Assembly: GCF_002910905.1 (NCBI RefSeq)
Contig: NZ_NEUE01000252.1
Location: 1 to 64,000 of the forward strand
Direction: 5' to 3'
Source: Streptomyces sp. SM11
GTDB lineage: Bacteria; Actinomycetota; Actinomycetes; Streptomycetales; Streptomycetaceae
Length of the DNA stretch: 64,000 bases
The position numbers and the translations under genes were made by a program. Numbering within the stretch: the stretch's first letter is position 1; every line of letters begins with the position of its first letter. The notes below the pieces were generated by a model. The model was not told where the DNA came from and did not search any database. It worked only from the letters and a program-made list of their open reading frames with translations. Below are positions 50,997 through 59,044 of this stretch, piece by piece.

Positions 50997-52781
50997 ATGG
51001 ACAAGCTCGGGCCCGACGACCCGCACCGCATCGGTGCGTACCGCCTTCTCGGCCGCCTCGGCGAGGGCGGCATGGGCCAGGTCTTCCTCGCCCGCTCCGA
51101 CCGCGGCCGCACCGTCGCCCTCAAGCTCGTCCGCCGCGAGCTCGCCGAGCAGCCCGAGTTCCGCGCCCGTTTCCGCCAGGAGGTCCGCGCCGCGCACCGG
51201 GTGGGCGGCGCGTGGACCGCACCGTTGCTGGACTCCGACACCGAGGCCCCCGCCCCCTGGGTCGCCACCGGTTACGTCGCCGGGCCCTCCCTCCAGCGCA
51301 TCGTCTCGGGCCGCCCCGGCGCCCCGGTCGCGGCCTCGGGGGCGTACGGGCCGCTGCCGTCGCGTTCCGTACGGTTCCTGGGGTCCGGGCTCGCCCACGC
51401 CCTCCAGCACATCCACGGAGCCGGGCTCATCCACCGGGACCTGAAGCCCTCCAACGTCCTGCTGACCATCGACGGCCCCCGGGTCATCGACTTCGGTATC
51501 GCGCGCGCCCTGGAGTCCGTGCCCGACGGCGACCTGACCCGTACCGGCGCCCTGGTCGGCTCACCCGGCTTCATGGCCCCGGAACAGGTCCGCGGCGAGC
51601 GCGTGACCACCGCGTGCGACGTGTTCTGCCTAGGCGCCGTCCTCGCGTACGCGGCGTCGGGCCGGCTGCCGTTCGGTACGGCGGAGAGCGGCGGGGTCCA
51701 TGCCCTGATGTTCCGGATCGCCCAGGAGGACCCGGACCTGACCGGCGTTCCGGAGGAGCTGGCCGGCGTCCTCCGGGACTGTCTGGCGAAGGACCCGGCG
51801 GACCGCCCCGGCACCGGCGAGATCCTGGCCCGTCTGGGCGACGCGGAGACGGAAGAACCCTGGCTGCCCGGCACTCTCATCGCCCGACTCGGCCGCCACG
51901 CCGTGGAATTGCTCGACGCTGAGGACCCGGAGGACCCGCGGTCCCTGCATGCCCCACAAGACCCGCGGGCCCCGCGGAGCGCGCCCGCCGCCCAACACAG
52001 CCCCATACCGCCGGTCCCCGCCCCGATTTCGCCGGCGGCCCCGGTCACCCCGGCCGCCGAAACGGAGACCGCCCCGCCGCCCCACCCGTACGCACAGCAC
52101 CACCCGTACTCGCCGCCCCACCCGCCCTACAGTCGCACCGCCGAACAGCCGCTCCCCCCGGCTCACTTCGCGCCCACGCCGACCCCGCCCGCCCGGGAGC
52201 GCCGCTCCGTCGGGGCCACCGCCGCGCTCATCGCCGTCGCCGTGGTCGTGGCGATCGGGGCGGGCGGATCGGTGTACGCGTTCATGAACGACGACGGCAC
52301 GAGGAAGACCGCCTCTCCCGGCCCGTCGGGCTCCGGGGACTCCGATGACTCCGGCGACTCCGGGGACTCCGATGACTCCGGCGGCTCCGGCGGCTCCGGC
52401 GACGGGCAGCAGGGCGGCGAGGGAGCCGTCCCCGAGGACCTCCTGGGGACCTGGTCCGGCTCCATACCCGGCGAACAGGGCCCGTCCTCCAGGACATTGA
52501 CCATCCGACAGGGGGACGTGGGCGACCAGGTCCTCGTCCTCATCGCCGAAGGCCCCCTCGCCTCCGGTTCCACGTACCACTGCGAGTTCACCGCCCCCCT
52601 CTCCGGCCGCCCCGCCGGGGACGGCCCGGTCCGCATCGGCCCCTCCACGGTGTCCGTCGGCCGCCCGGCCTCCTCCTGCGCGCCCGGGAAGCCCACCGAG
52701 CTGACCCTGCTCCCGGACGGCAGCCTGCGCCGGTCCGCGGCCGGGACCGGCGAGAGCCTGATCTACACCAGGTCCGACTGA
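50997..52781 (+). CDS. Membrane Ser/Thr protein kinase (PknB-type, STPK)
   Basis: ATG 50997 is preceded by GGAGGAAG. 594 residues. The kinase domain (1-270) is complete: G-L-loop L-G-E-G-G-M-G, Lys43 in [13 protein letters not shown] (Asp ~148), D-F-G and A-P-E-Q. A Pro-rich juxtamembrane linker (300-400) is followed by one membrane helix (about 405-427). The extracytoplasmic part starts with an Asp/Ser/Gly repeat and ends in a beta domain ([10 protein letters not shown] to the end) with two Cys. The last is a common sensor-like domain in Streptomyces STPKs. Ligand and targets are unknown. Confidence 0.92.
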   Translation: MDKLGPDDPHRIGAYRLLGRLGEGGMGQVFLARSDRGRTVALKLVRRELAEQPEFRARFRQEVRAAHRVGGAWTAPLLDSDTEAPAPWVATGYVAGPSLQRIVSGRPGAPVAASGAYGPLPSRSVRFLGSGLAHALQHIHGAGLIHRDLKPSNVLLTIDGPRVIDFGIARALESVPDGDLTRTGALVGSPGFMAPEQVRGERVTTACDVFCLGAVLAYAASGRLPFGTAESGGVHALMFRIAQEDPDLTGVPEELAGVLRDCLAKDPADRPGTGEILARLGDAETEEPWLPGTLIARLGRHAVELLDAEDPEDPRSLHAPQDPRAPRSAPAAQHSPIPPVPAPISPAAPVTPAAETETAPPPHPYAQHHPYSPPHPPYSRTAEQPLPPAHFAPTPTPPARERRSVGATAALIAVAVVVAIGAGGSVYAFMNDDGTRKTASPGPSGSGDSDDSGDSGDSDDSGGSGGSGDGQQGGEGAVPEDLLGTWSGSIPGEQGPSSRTLTIRQGDVGDQVLVLIAEGPLASGSTYHCEFTAPLSGRPAGDGPVRIGPSTVSVGRPASSCAPGKPTELTLLPDGSLRRSAAGTGESLIYTRSD

Positions 52782-53057
52782 TCCGACTGATCCGAACGAT
52801 CCGAACGATCGGACGGCCGCCCCTCCTCCGGGGCCGCCGCCCCGCTCCCCCGCTCCCCGGCATCCCGGCATCCCGGCGTACCGGACGGGACGGCTTCGGC
52901 TCCCTGACCGTGCGCCATGAAGGACAGGCTCCGGGCGTGGTGAACATGCCGAAGTCGTCCGAGGTCGGCAAGTAGCAACGGGTTCCTGGGCTTCGACGTC
53001 CCGGGCTGCTGCCATGAAGTGGTCGCTTTCCGCTGTGGAGAAGGGAGTTCCCGCAGG

Positions 53058-54011
53058 ATGCGGACCACAACACTGGGCAGGGACGGGCCGGTCGTCGGCC
53101 GGCTGGGGCTGGGGGCCATGGGCCTCTCGTACCGTTGCGCCCCAGGCCTGGAGGACAGGACCAAGGCCGTATCGCTGGTCCAGGAGGCGGTGGACCTCGG
53201 GGTCAATCTCGTCGAGACGGCCGGTGCCTACGCGGCCGGCGACAACGAGCGGCTGATCGGTGAGGCCATCCGCGGGCGCCGGGACGAGGTCGTGCTGTGC
53301 ACCGGCGGCGGACTGCTCGGTGACGCGGACGGTGTGCTGCGGCCCGCGGGCGGTCCGCAGGCGCTGAGGGACGCGGTCGACGAGAGTCTGCGACGGCTGC
53401 ACGTGGACCACATCGACCTCTATCTGCTGCGCCGCGTCGATCCCGGCGTGCCACTGGAGGAGAGCTGGGGTGCGCTGGCCGAGCAGGTCTGGGCGGGAAA
53501 GATCCGCATGCTGGGGCTGCCCGTCGTCACCGAACAGGAGGCCCGCGAAGCCGAAGCCGTGCACGAGGCGGCGGCGATGGCCGCCGAGGTGTCGCTGTTC
53601 ACGCGCTGCGGTCTCGACGATGTCGTGCCGTACGCGGTGGGGCGCCGGATCGCACTGCTGGCGGGCGCCCCGCTCAGCCGCGGGCTGCTGACCGGTGCGT
53701 TGTCCAGCTCCGACGACCTGATGCCGGACGACTGGCGGCGCACCCGGCCCCGCTTCGCTCCGCGCGCCATCCGGCACAGCTTCGCTCTCACACGGGCCGT
53801 CGCCCAGGTGGCCGCCCGGCACGAGGCCACACCCGCGCAGGTCGCCCTGGCATGGCTGCTCCGGCTCGGCGATCACGTGGTGCCGCTGCCCGGCACCAGG
53901 GCTTCGTACCACCTCGCGGAGAACCTCGGCGGCGACCGGATTCGCCTGACCGAACAGGACCTGACCGACCTGGAGTTCCTCCCCTGTCCGGCGGGCGCCC
54001 CCGAGATGTGA
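53058..54011 (+). CDS. Aldo/keto reductase-like protein lacking key catalytic residues
   Basis: ATG 53058, 317 residues, with an aldo/keto reductase barrel: G-R-L-G-L-G-A-M-G-L-S, A-I-R-G-R-R-D-E-V-V, L-R-R-L-H-V-D-H-I-D-L-Y, and a C-terminal NADP-binding segment ending T-R-A-S-Y-H-L-A-E-N-L-G. Three of the four catalytic tetrad positions differ from the family. The Asp of F-D-T-A-X-X-Y is Glu53 (L-V-E-T-A-G-A-Y-A), the Lys in V-X-A-T-K is Gly83 (V-L-C-T-G-G-G-L), and the His in L-Y-Y-L-H-R is Arg125 (L-Y-L-L-R-R-V); only Tyr58 remains. It probably cannot reduce carbonyls and may instead be regulatory. It is followed on the same strand, 123 bp later, by another probable pseudoenzyme. Confidence 0.85.
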   Translation: MRTTTLGRDGPVVGRLGLGAMGLSYRCAPGLEDRTKAVSLVQEAVDLGVNLVETAGAYAAGDNERLIGEAIRGRRDEVVLCTGGGLLGDADGVLRPAGGPQALRDAVDESLRRLHVDHIDLYLLRRVDPGVPLEESWGALAEQVWAGKIRMLGLPVVTEQEAREAEAVHEAAAMAAEVSLFTRCGLDDVVPYAVGRRIALLAGAPLSRGLLTGALSSSDDLMPDDWRRTRPRFAPRAIRHSFALTRAVAQVAARHEATPAQVALAWLLRLGDHVVPLPGTRASYHLAENLGGDRIRLTEQDLTDLEFLPCPAGAPEM

Positions 54012-54063
54012 GCCGGTCCGGCTCCCACCGCACCACACGCCACACGCCACGCACCGCATCACG

Positions 54064-54098
54064 CACACCGCACACCGCACACCGCACACCGCACACCG
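54064..54098 (+). repeat. 7-bp tandem repeat CACACCG, five copies
   Basis: Five perfect copies sit between the aldo/keto-reductase-like and the serine-hydrolase-like gene, flanked by degenerate CACGC copies. No role is evident. Confidence 0.85.
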
Positions 54099-54134
54099 CT
54101 GCAACTGACTCTCCAACTCTTCTGGAGTTCTGAC

Positions 54135-55385
54135 ATGACGACCTCTCTGGTACGGCAGGTCCTCCCCCGGCCACGGCCACGGCCGCGGGCGGCGACGGCC
54201 GATGTGCACGGAATCACCGCGCCCGGATTCGCCTCCGTGCGTCACTCCTTCGAACGGGCCTGCGGAGAAGCGGGCCCGCCCGGCTCCCAGGGAGCCGCGC
54301 TGGCGGTCGTACAGGACGGTGAACTGGTCGTCGACCTGTGGCACGGCACCGCCGATCCGGTCACCGGGGCACGGTGGACCGGCGACACCCTGGAGCCGCT
54401 GCTGACGGGTTCCCACGGAATCCTGGCCACGGCGGTCCTGCTGCTCGCCGACATGGGCGCGCTCGAACTGGACCGGCCCGTCGCCGACTACTGGCCGGAG
54501 TTCGCGGTCCGCGGCAAGGGCGCGGTGACGCTGCGGGACGTGCTCACGTTCACCGCCCGCCTCCCCGGCATGGCGGCCGAACTCGACCAGCGGGACATCG
54601 AGAACCCGCGCACGATGGCCGCGCTGCTCGAACTGCACAGCCTGGAGGAGGACCCCCGGGCCGGTGGCGTGCTGCACGGGCCGTGGACCGCCGGGTGGAT
54701 CGCCGCCGAGGTGATCCGCCGGGTCGACGGGCGCGATCTCGATCTGTTCTTCCTGGAGGAGATCGCGGGCCCGCTGGGTCTCGACGTCCACTTCGGCCTC
54801 GTACCCGACCAACTGCCGCAGGCAGCCCGTATCTCGTACGACGCGGACTTCCGCGCCTGTTTCGCGGCACTGGACAGCGGGGCGGACGACGGCGGGGCCG
54901 GTCTCTTCGGGCGGGTGTGGAACAACCCGTCCCCGTTCCCCGCGGAGTCCGGGGTGTGGAGCGAGAGCCGGCGGCGCTACGCGATCATCCCCTCGCTGGG
55001 GGCGTACGCGTCCGCCCGCGGCCTCGCCCGGCTCCAGGGCGTCCTGGCCGCGGATGCCGTACGGGCCCCGGGCGAGGAGCCGCTGCTGTTGTCACGCCGC
55101 ACGCTCGACCGGGCTCGGAGCTTCTGGGTCGAGGGCCTGGATCCGCTGCTCGGCGGGATCAGCGCGTACGGCGAGGGCGGCCTCCAGCTCGTCGACGAGT
55201 GCCTCCACCCGGCCGTCCGCTCCGGCGCGTTCGGCCACCAGGGTCCCGGCGGAATCGCTTACCAGGCCTGGCCGCGGGTCCGGGCCGGGGCAGCCTGGGT
55301 CCGCAGCCGGCTGACGGCGGGCCTGAACGCGCGGGTCCTGGACGAGGTGGCGGGCGCGGTGGCGCGGGCGCTGCGGACCGCCTGA
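54135..55385 (+). CDS. Class C beta-lactamase/serine-hydrolase-fold protein with altered active site
   Basis: ATG 54135 (TGGAG eight bases upstream), 416 residues. The fold follows the beta-lactamase-related family of Streptomyces: V-H-G-I-T-A-P-G-F-A-S-V-R, A-A-L-A-V-V-Q-D-G-E-L-V-V-D-L-W, W-T-G-D-T-L and late F-G-H-Q-G-P-G-G. At the S-X-X-K site the sequence is T-G-S-H (Thr91 and His94), so nucleophile Ser and Lys are both replaced. The second-motif Tyr (Y-H-A in relatives) is Leu180 (V-L-H-G). Normal hydrolase or lactamase chemistry is therefore unlikely. The length and codon use are intact, so it seems a maintained pseudoenzyme beside an equally altered aldo/keto-reductase-like protein. 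Confidence 0.82.
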   Translation: MTTSLVRQVLPRPRPRPRAATADVHGITAPGFASVRHSFERACGEAGPPGSQGAALAVVQDGELVVDLWHGTADPVTGARWTGDTLEPLLTGSHGILATAVLLLADMGALELDRPVADYWPEFAVRGKGAVTLRDVLTFTARLPGMAAELDQRDIENPRTMAALLELHSLEEDPRAGGVLHGPWTAGWIAAEVIRRVDGRDLDLFFLEEIAGPLGLDVHFGLVPDQLPQAARISYDADFRACFAALDSGADDGGAGLFGRVWNNPSPFPAESGVWSESRRRYAIIPSLGAYASARGLARLQGVLAADAVRAPGEEPLLLSRRTLDRARSFWVEGLDPLLGGISAYGEGGLQLVDECLHPAVRSGAFGHQGPGGIAYQAWPRVRAGAAWVRSRLTAGLNARVLDEVAGAVARALRTA

Positions 55386-55604
55386 GCCACACCGTCCTGC
55401 GGACCGCCCGAGCCACACGCCCTACGGACCGCCCGAGCACAGTCGAGGCCGGGATGGGCCGGGATGGACCGGGACCCGACTTCAGGCAGGTTCCGCCCCG
55501 CGCCCCGTCAAACCCGCTCGGCCCTCCCTGCCCGCCCTGCCTTCGCCGCCCGTTCCTGCATGCGCCTTCTCCTTGGGCCTCGGCCAGTAGTCGCGCCCCG
55601 AAAG

Positions 55605-55633
55605 AAAAATAACGAACATTCTCTATGTTTGCT
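55605..55633 (+). promoter_or_regulatory. AT-rich operator-like element upstream of the IS701-derived gene
   Basis: AAAAATAACGA precedes the palindrome AACAT-TCTCT-ATGTT (55615-55629). It is AT-rich in GC-rich DNA, 38-65 bp before the start. The pattern resembles the element at 57471-57496 ahead of the TetR receptor gene (AAAAAGAACGA...CTCTGTTTT), so both could bind the same regulator; inferred. Confidence 0.5.
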
Positions 55634-55670
55634 AGTCTGCTCAGCGACGCTTGCCTGGGAGGGACCCGCA

Positions 55671-56789
55671 GTGACGACGACGTACGAGATGCCCGACATG
55701 GCGACGACCCGGCCGCCGGGCGATCTGTCCCGGCTTCTGTTCGGCCACTTACACCGCTCCGACCAGCAGCGTTGGGGCCATGTGTACCTGCAAGGACTCC
55801 TGCGGACACACGGGAAGAAGACCGTGCGCCGGATGGCGGCCGTGGTGACCGGCTCGGAGGCGGCGTCGGCGTCGCTGCACCAATTCGTCAGCGCCAGCCC
55901 CTGGGAGTGGGCCCCGGCCCGCGGCGAGCTGGCCCGCTGGGCCGCCCGGTCGCTGCCGGTGCGGGCCTGGACCCTGGCACCGGCGGTGCTGCCCAAGCGC
56001 GGCAACTGCTCGGCCGGGGTGCACCGGCGCTTCCTGCCGGATGCCGGGCGCACGGTCAACTGCCAGCTGGGCCTCGGCCTGTTCCTGGACGCCGGGCGGA
56101 CGCACGTGCCTGTCGACTGGCGGCTCTTCCTGCCTCCCCGGTTCACCCGCGACGAGGCGGTACGCGACCGGGCGAAGATCCCCGCGACGACCACGGCCCA
56201 GCCACTGTGGGAGCACGCCCTGTGCCTGGTACGGGAGATGACGTCATGGTCGAACGGGCGGACGGCGCCCGTGGTGGCCGACCTGACATCCCTGTGCGAC
56301 GTCGCGCCACTGGCGCAGCGGCTGCACGGCAGCGGGCACGCCTTCGTCCTCGCCATCCCGGGCCAGACCGCTCTCGCGGGTCCTGAACTGCCGCCCGGTG
56401 ACAGGGAGTCCGCGCGCGGCCTGCTGCTGCGCCGGGGCGTACGGCACCCGGCGGGACCGGGCCGGCAGGTCGTCTCGTGCGACACGCCGGTGCACGGGCT
56501 GCGCCCGGACGGCGAGCGCGGTCACGGGGCGGGCCGGCTGATGGCCGAGTGGGACACGGCCGGCGGACGCCCGGGCCGGATCTGGCTGACGAACATCACC
56601 GACCGCCGCCCGGCCGAACTGCTGGAGCTGACCCGCTCACTCCAGGGCGCACAGGACGCGACCCGTCGCATGGGCGAGGACTTCGGCCTCCTCGACTTCG
56701 AGGGCCGCTCCTTCCCCGGCTGGCACCGGCACATGACGCTCGTCTCGGCCGCCTACGCCTGTAGCGCCCTGGAGGGCATGACGCACTGA
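55671..56789 (+). CDS. IS701-transposase-derived protein (probably domesticated)
   Basis: The GTG at 55671 behind GGGAGGG starts 372 residues; a frame reaching 55464 is rejected. The N-terminus has L-F-G-H-L-H-R-S-D-Q-Q-R-W-G-H-V-Y-L and the middle V-P-V-D-W-R-L-F-L-P and V-V-A-D-L, matching IS701 transposases. The end has F-E-G-R-S-F-P-G-W-H-R-H-M-T-L-V-S-A-A-Y. The segment that in active enzymes carries the last catalytic Glu (R-W-X-I-E-X-X-Y-R-E-L-K) reads Q-D-A-T-R-R-M-G-E-D. The canonical acid is not at its place. No terminal inverted repeats were seen, and it sits in a regulatory block with its own operator-like promoter. A DNA-binding or regulatory role is inferred. Confidence 0.75.
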   Translation: MTTTYEMPDMATTRPPGDLSRLLFGHLHRSDQQRWGHVYLQGLLRTHGKKTVRRMAAVVTGSEAASASLHQFVSASPWEWAPARGELARWAARSLPVRAWTLAPAVLPKRGNCSAGVHRRFLPDAGRTVNCQLGLGLFLDAGRTHVPVDWRLFLPPRFTRDEAVRDRAKIPATTTAQPLWEHALCLVREMTSWSNGRTAPVVADLTSLCDVAPLAQRLHGSGHAFVLAIPGQTALAGPELPPGDRESARGLLLRRGVRHPAGPGRQVVSCDTPVHGLRPDGERGHGAGRLMAEWDTAGGRPGRIWLTNITDRRPAELLELTRSLQGAQDATRRMGEDFGLLDFEGRSFPGWHRHMTLVSAAYACSALEGMTH

Positions 56790-56797
56790 CCCATTGC

Positions 56798-56879
56798 TTG
56801 CCTATACAAATATATAGCAGCCGGAGCCCTCTTCGCGGGCATCCGCACTCCCCAGATGATTGCATGGGCATGTATCTTG
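56798..56879. promoter_or_regulatory. MarR promoter region with two repeated motifs
   Basis: TTGCCTATACAAATATATAG (56798-56817) holds the imperfect palindrome CTATA-N6-TATAG and matches the motif at 4328. TTGCATGGGCATGTATCTTG (56860-56879) resembles TTGCATGTGCATC at 60002. Both are likely MarR-type half-site pairs ahead of the MarR gene at 56913. Confidence 0.5.
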
Positions 56880-56912
56880 TTGTTCATCGCAGTCGAGAAG
56901 GGGAGCCGTTCC

Positions 56913-57356
56913 ATGACGATCCAGGAGCAGCCACGCGCCGCCTCCGATCAGGCCATGTGGGAGGCCGTCCTCGGCCTGCACGCCTTCGTGGAGCGTCAGC
57001 TCGCGCACGCCCTGCAGCGCCGCTACGGCGTCGGCCTGTCCGAGTACCGGGCCCTGGAGGCTCTCACCCAGGCGGAGAAGGGTGAATGCCGCATGCAGGA
57101 GCTCGCAGACCACATCGGCCTGGGCCAGAGCTCGGTCACCCGCCTGGTGGGACGCCTGGACAGCGCCGGCTACGCCTACAAGGACAACTGCGCCGACGAC
57201 AAGCGCGGCGTCTTCGCCGTCATCACCGACGAAGGCCGCAAGCACTATCAGGATGCCCGCGCCACGTACGCCGACGTCCTCAGCTCGGCCCTCAACACCG
57301 CGAGCGCCGACGACCAGCTCGCCCGGGCGGTGCAAGCGCTGCGCAGCGCGGCCTGA
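56913..57356 (+). CDS. MarR-family transcriptional regulator
   Basis: ATG 56913 follows AAGGGGAG. 147 residues with a MarR winged helix: Y-G-V-G-L-S-E-Y-R-A-L-E-A-L, the recognition helix L-G-Q-S-S-V-T-R-L-V-G-R-L, wing D-D-K-R-G-V-F-A-V-I-T-D-E-G, and dimerisation helices at both ends. Two MarR-site-like motifs lie directly upstream, so it is probably autoregulated. Similar motifs in front of the deaminase (59940-60012) suggest that it also controls the convergent SMR/deaminase genes. One Cys (K-D-N-C-A-D-D) near the wing could be a redox switch. Confidence 0.9.
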   Translation: MTIQEQPRAASDQAMWEAVLGLHAFVERQLAHALQRRYGVGLSEYRALEALTQAEKGECRMQELADHIGLGQSSVTRLVGRLDSAGYAYKDNCADDKRGVFAVITDEGRKHYQDARATYADVLSSALNTASADDQLARAVQALRSAA

Positions 57357-57384
57357 CACCTTCACCCCGAAGCCTGCACACCTG

Positions 57385-57440
57385 CCACTGGCGCACCCGC
57401 CACTGGTGCACCGGCGACTGGTGCACCGGCGACTGCACAG
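57385..57440 (+). repeat. 15-bp tandem repeat after the MarR gene
   Basis: CCACTGGCGCACCCG, CCACTGGTGCACCGG and CGACTGGTGCACCGG follow each other, with a partial fourth copy. It is in the intergenic stretch between MarR and receptor genes. Confidence 0.8.
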
Positions 57441-57470
57441 CGGTGCGCGCATGCGGCTCCGCGCACCGAC

Positions 57471-57558
57471 TCAAAAAGAACGATCCCTCTGTTTTCCTGA
57501 GCCAAGAGAGCGTGGCATTTCAATCTACTCAGGTAACGTAAGGAGCGTTCTTTTTTGA
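57471..57558 (+). promoter_or_regulatory. Inverted AT-rich arms in the receptor promoter
   Basis: TCAAAAAGAACG (57471-57482) and CGTTCTTTTTTGA (57546-57558) are inverted repeats, one T apart from perfect, separated by 63 bp. The second lies immediately before the ribosome site of the TetR gene. AAAAAGAACGA...CTCTGTTTT within the first arm also matches the element at 55605. It fits autoregulation by a gamma-butyrolactone-receptor-type repressor; inferred. Confidence 0.55.
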
Positions 57559-57571
57559 GAAGGTGAGAGGT

Positions 57572-58240
57572 ATGGCGCAACTGAAGCAAGAACGGGCGGA
57601 ACAGACCCGCCGCGTTCTCCTGCACGCAGCCGCAGAGGTCTTTGACGAGTTCGGTTATGCGGGGGCCAGCATCACCCGCATCTTCAAGCGTGCCGGCGTG
57701 ACGGCAGGGGCGCTCTACTTCCACTTCGGCTCGAAGGAGGACCTGGCCAAGGCGGTGATGAACAGCCAGCCGGAGACCCTCGTCCCGCTGCTTGACGCCA
57801 GCGGTCTGCAGCGGCTCATCGACCTCACCCTCGTGTGGTCGTGGCAGCTCCAGCGCGACCCGCTGCTCCGGGCCGGCGTACGGCTGACGAACGAGCAGGC
57901 CGCCATGGGCAGCTCCCTGAACGCCGACCCGTACGAGAACTTCCGCGAGATCATGACCGGGTGTCTGCACGAGGCGCGGGACGAGGGTGAACTGCAGCCG
58001 GGCATCGATCCGACCGTGGTCGCGGAGTTCGTGGTCGCCGCCTGTACGGGGATGCAGATGTACTCCAACGTCGTCAGCGGCCGCAAGGACCTTCCCGAGC
58101 GCACGCGGCAGATGTGGAATCTTCTCCTCCCGGGCATCGCGGTCCCGTCGGTGATCATCCGCGCCGACGCGACCCCCGCCCGCGGCGTCGCACTGACGCC
58201 CGGACGGCCCGAACAGCCCAAGCCGCCCAACTCGCCCTGA
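57572..58240 (+). CDS. ScbR/ArpA-type gamma-butyrolactone receptor-like TetR regulator
   Basis: ATG 57572 with AAGGTGAG upstream; 222 residues. The HTH is characteristic of the autoregulator-receptor family (A-A-E-V-F-D-E-F-G-Y-A-G-A-S-I, A-G-V-T-A-G-A-L-Y-F-H-F-G-S-K-E-D-L-A). The ligand domain has W-S-W-Q-L-Q-R-D-P-L-L-R-A-G-V-R-L. In true receptors a Trp lies in the P-Y/F-X-X-W segment that caps the ligand pocket; here the segment is D-P-Y-E-N-F-R-E-I, with Phe124. It may bind a different signal (butenolide, antibiotic) or be a pseudo-receptor. No AfsA-type synthase is present in the window. The C-terminal ~25 residues are Pro/Arg-rich. Confidence 0.9.
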   Translation: MAQLKQERAEQTRRVLLHAAAEVFDEFGYAGASITRIFKRAGVTAGALYFHFGSKEDLAKAVMNSQPETLVPLLDASGLQRLIDLTLVWSWQLQRDPLLRAGVRLTNEQAAMGSSLNADPYENFREIMTGCLHEARDEGELQPGIDPTVVAEFVVAACTGMQMYSNVVSGRKDLPERTRQMWNLLLPGIAVPSVIIRADATPARGVALTPGRPEQPKPPNSP

Positions 58241-58408
58241 CCGAACAGCTCGGCCTGACCGAACAACTCGCCCAGCTCGCCCGACTGTCCTGCCCGCCCC
58301 GCCCAGGCCCTCTTCGTCGACGACGCCACCCGGGCCGCCGACGTGTCCCGCGGCCGCGGCACCGCCTTCGCCGACCGCCCCTCCGACCCCTCCGGCTTCG
58401 TCCACAGA

Positions 58409-58455
58409 CCCCAGGCACCTGCTGCCCTTGTCGGAAGGGCAGCAGGTGCCTGGGG
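58409..58455. terminator. Strong bidirectional terminator (perfect 21-bp stem)
   Basis: The arms 58409-58429 and 58435-58455 are perfectly complementary (beginning CCCCAGGCACC and ending GGTGCCTGGGG) with a five-base loop GTCGG. It lies between the receptor gene and the convergent SMR gene, 47 bp from the latter's stop. Confidence 0.9.
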
Positions 58456-58501
58456 CGTACTGTCGTAGGGAAGGACGGTCCGGAAGGACATCGGAAGGAC
58501 G

Positions 58502-58921
58502 TCAGACCCCAACCGCGCTGGGACGGTCCGCGAGCTGCCCGGACTCCTGGGTCCCGACGGCCGCGGCCGCGGGCTTCGTACGGTCGGCGAGCTTGAGCCA
58601 GATGACCCCGACGATGATGACCGCCAGCCAGATGCCCTTGGCCGGGGTGAGGTTCTCGTCGAAGAAGAGCGGGCCGAGAACCGCGGCGCCGACCGCGCCG
58701 ATACCCGCCCAGACGGCATAGCCGATGCTCACGTCGATCGTGCGGAGGGCGAGGCTCAGTGCGTAGAGCGTCAGCAGGAAGAACACCACCGCGACCAGGG
58801 ACCAGGTCAGGACGGTGAAGCCCTCGCTGCCGCCGACGGCGAGCGCGTACCCGATCTCGAAACCTCCGGCGAGGAGGAGCGAGAGCCAGGCGTTGGTGGA
58901 GCTCTTGGCTGCGTTGGACAT
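58502..58921 (-). CDS. Small multidrug resistance (SMR) transporter, longer partner
   Basis: 139 residues, four membrane helices in the first 110 residues. The conserved membrane-embedded Glu is in G-G-F-E-I-G-Y-A-L-A (helix 1), with A-V-W-A-G-I-G-A-V-G and W-L-A-V-I-I-V-G-V-I-W-L-K later. The C-terminal ~30 residues are a polar tail absent from EmrE. It forms a pair with the SMR gene at 59045, like EbrAB or YkkCD heterodimers, exporting cationic drugs or guanidinium-type compounds. Which substrate class applies cannot be read from sequence. Confidence 0.9.
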   Translation of the reverse strand: MSNAAKSSTNAWLSLLLAGGFEIGYALAVGGSEGFTVLTWSLVAVVFFLLTLYALSLALRTIDVSIGYAVWAGIGAVGAAVLGPLFFDENLTPAKGIWLAVIIVGVIWLKLADRTKPAAAAVGTQESGQLADRPSAVGV

Positions 58922-58946
58922 GGGAGGTGAGTCCTCTCTCAGAAGC

Positions 58947-58994
58947 GTCGTCAGGGGTGTCGCCAGGGGTGTCGTCAGGAGTGTCGCCAGGGGT
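58947..58994. repeat. 12-bp tandem repeat between the SMR genes
   Basis: Four units alternate GTCGTCAGGGGT and GTCGCCAGGGGT (one copy with GGAGT). They occupy most of the 123-bp spacer between the two SMR genes. Confidence 0.85.
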
Positions 58995-59044
58995 TTCGGC
59001 GGAGGGGGTGCGCTGCGTGCGAGGCCGGGAGACGTGCTCCGGGC

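Noticed and set aside
51630-54812. 1060-residue open frame on the minus strand
   Set aside because: It is antisense to a kinase, the reductase-like and the hydrolase-like genes, with low-complexity composition; a shadow frame.
57715-58719. Minus-strand frame opposite the receptor gene
   Set aside because: Antisense to a conserved TetR protein; Ser/Arg-rich shadow.
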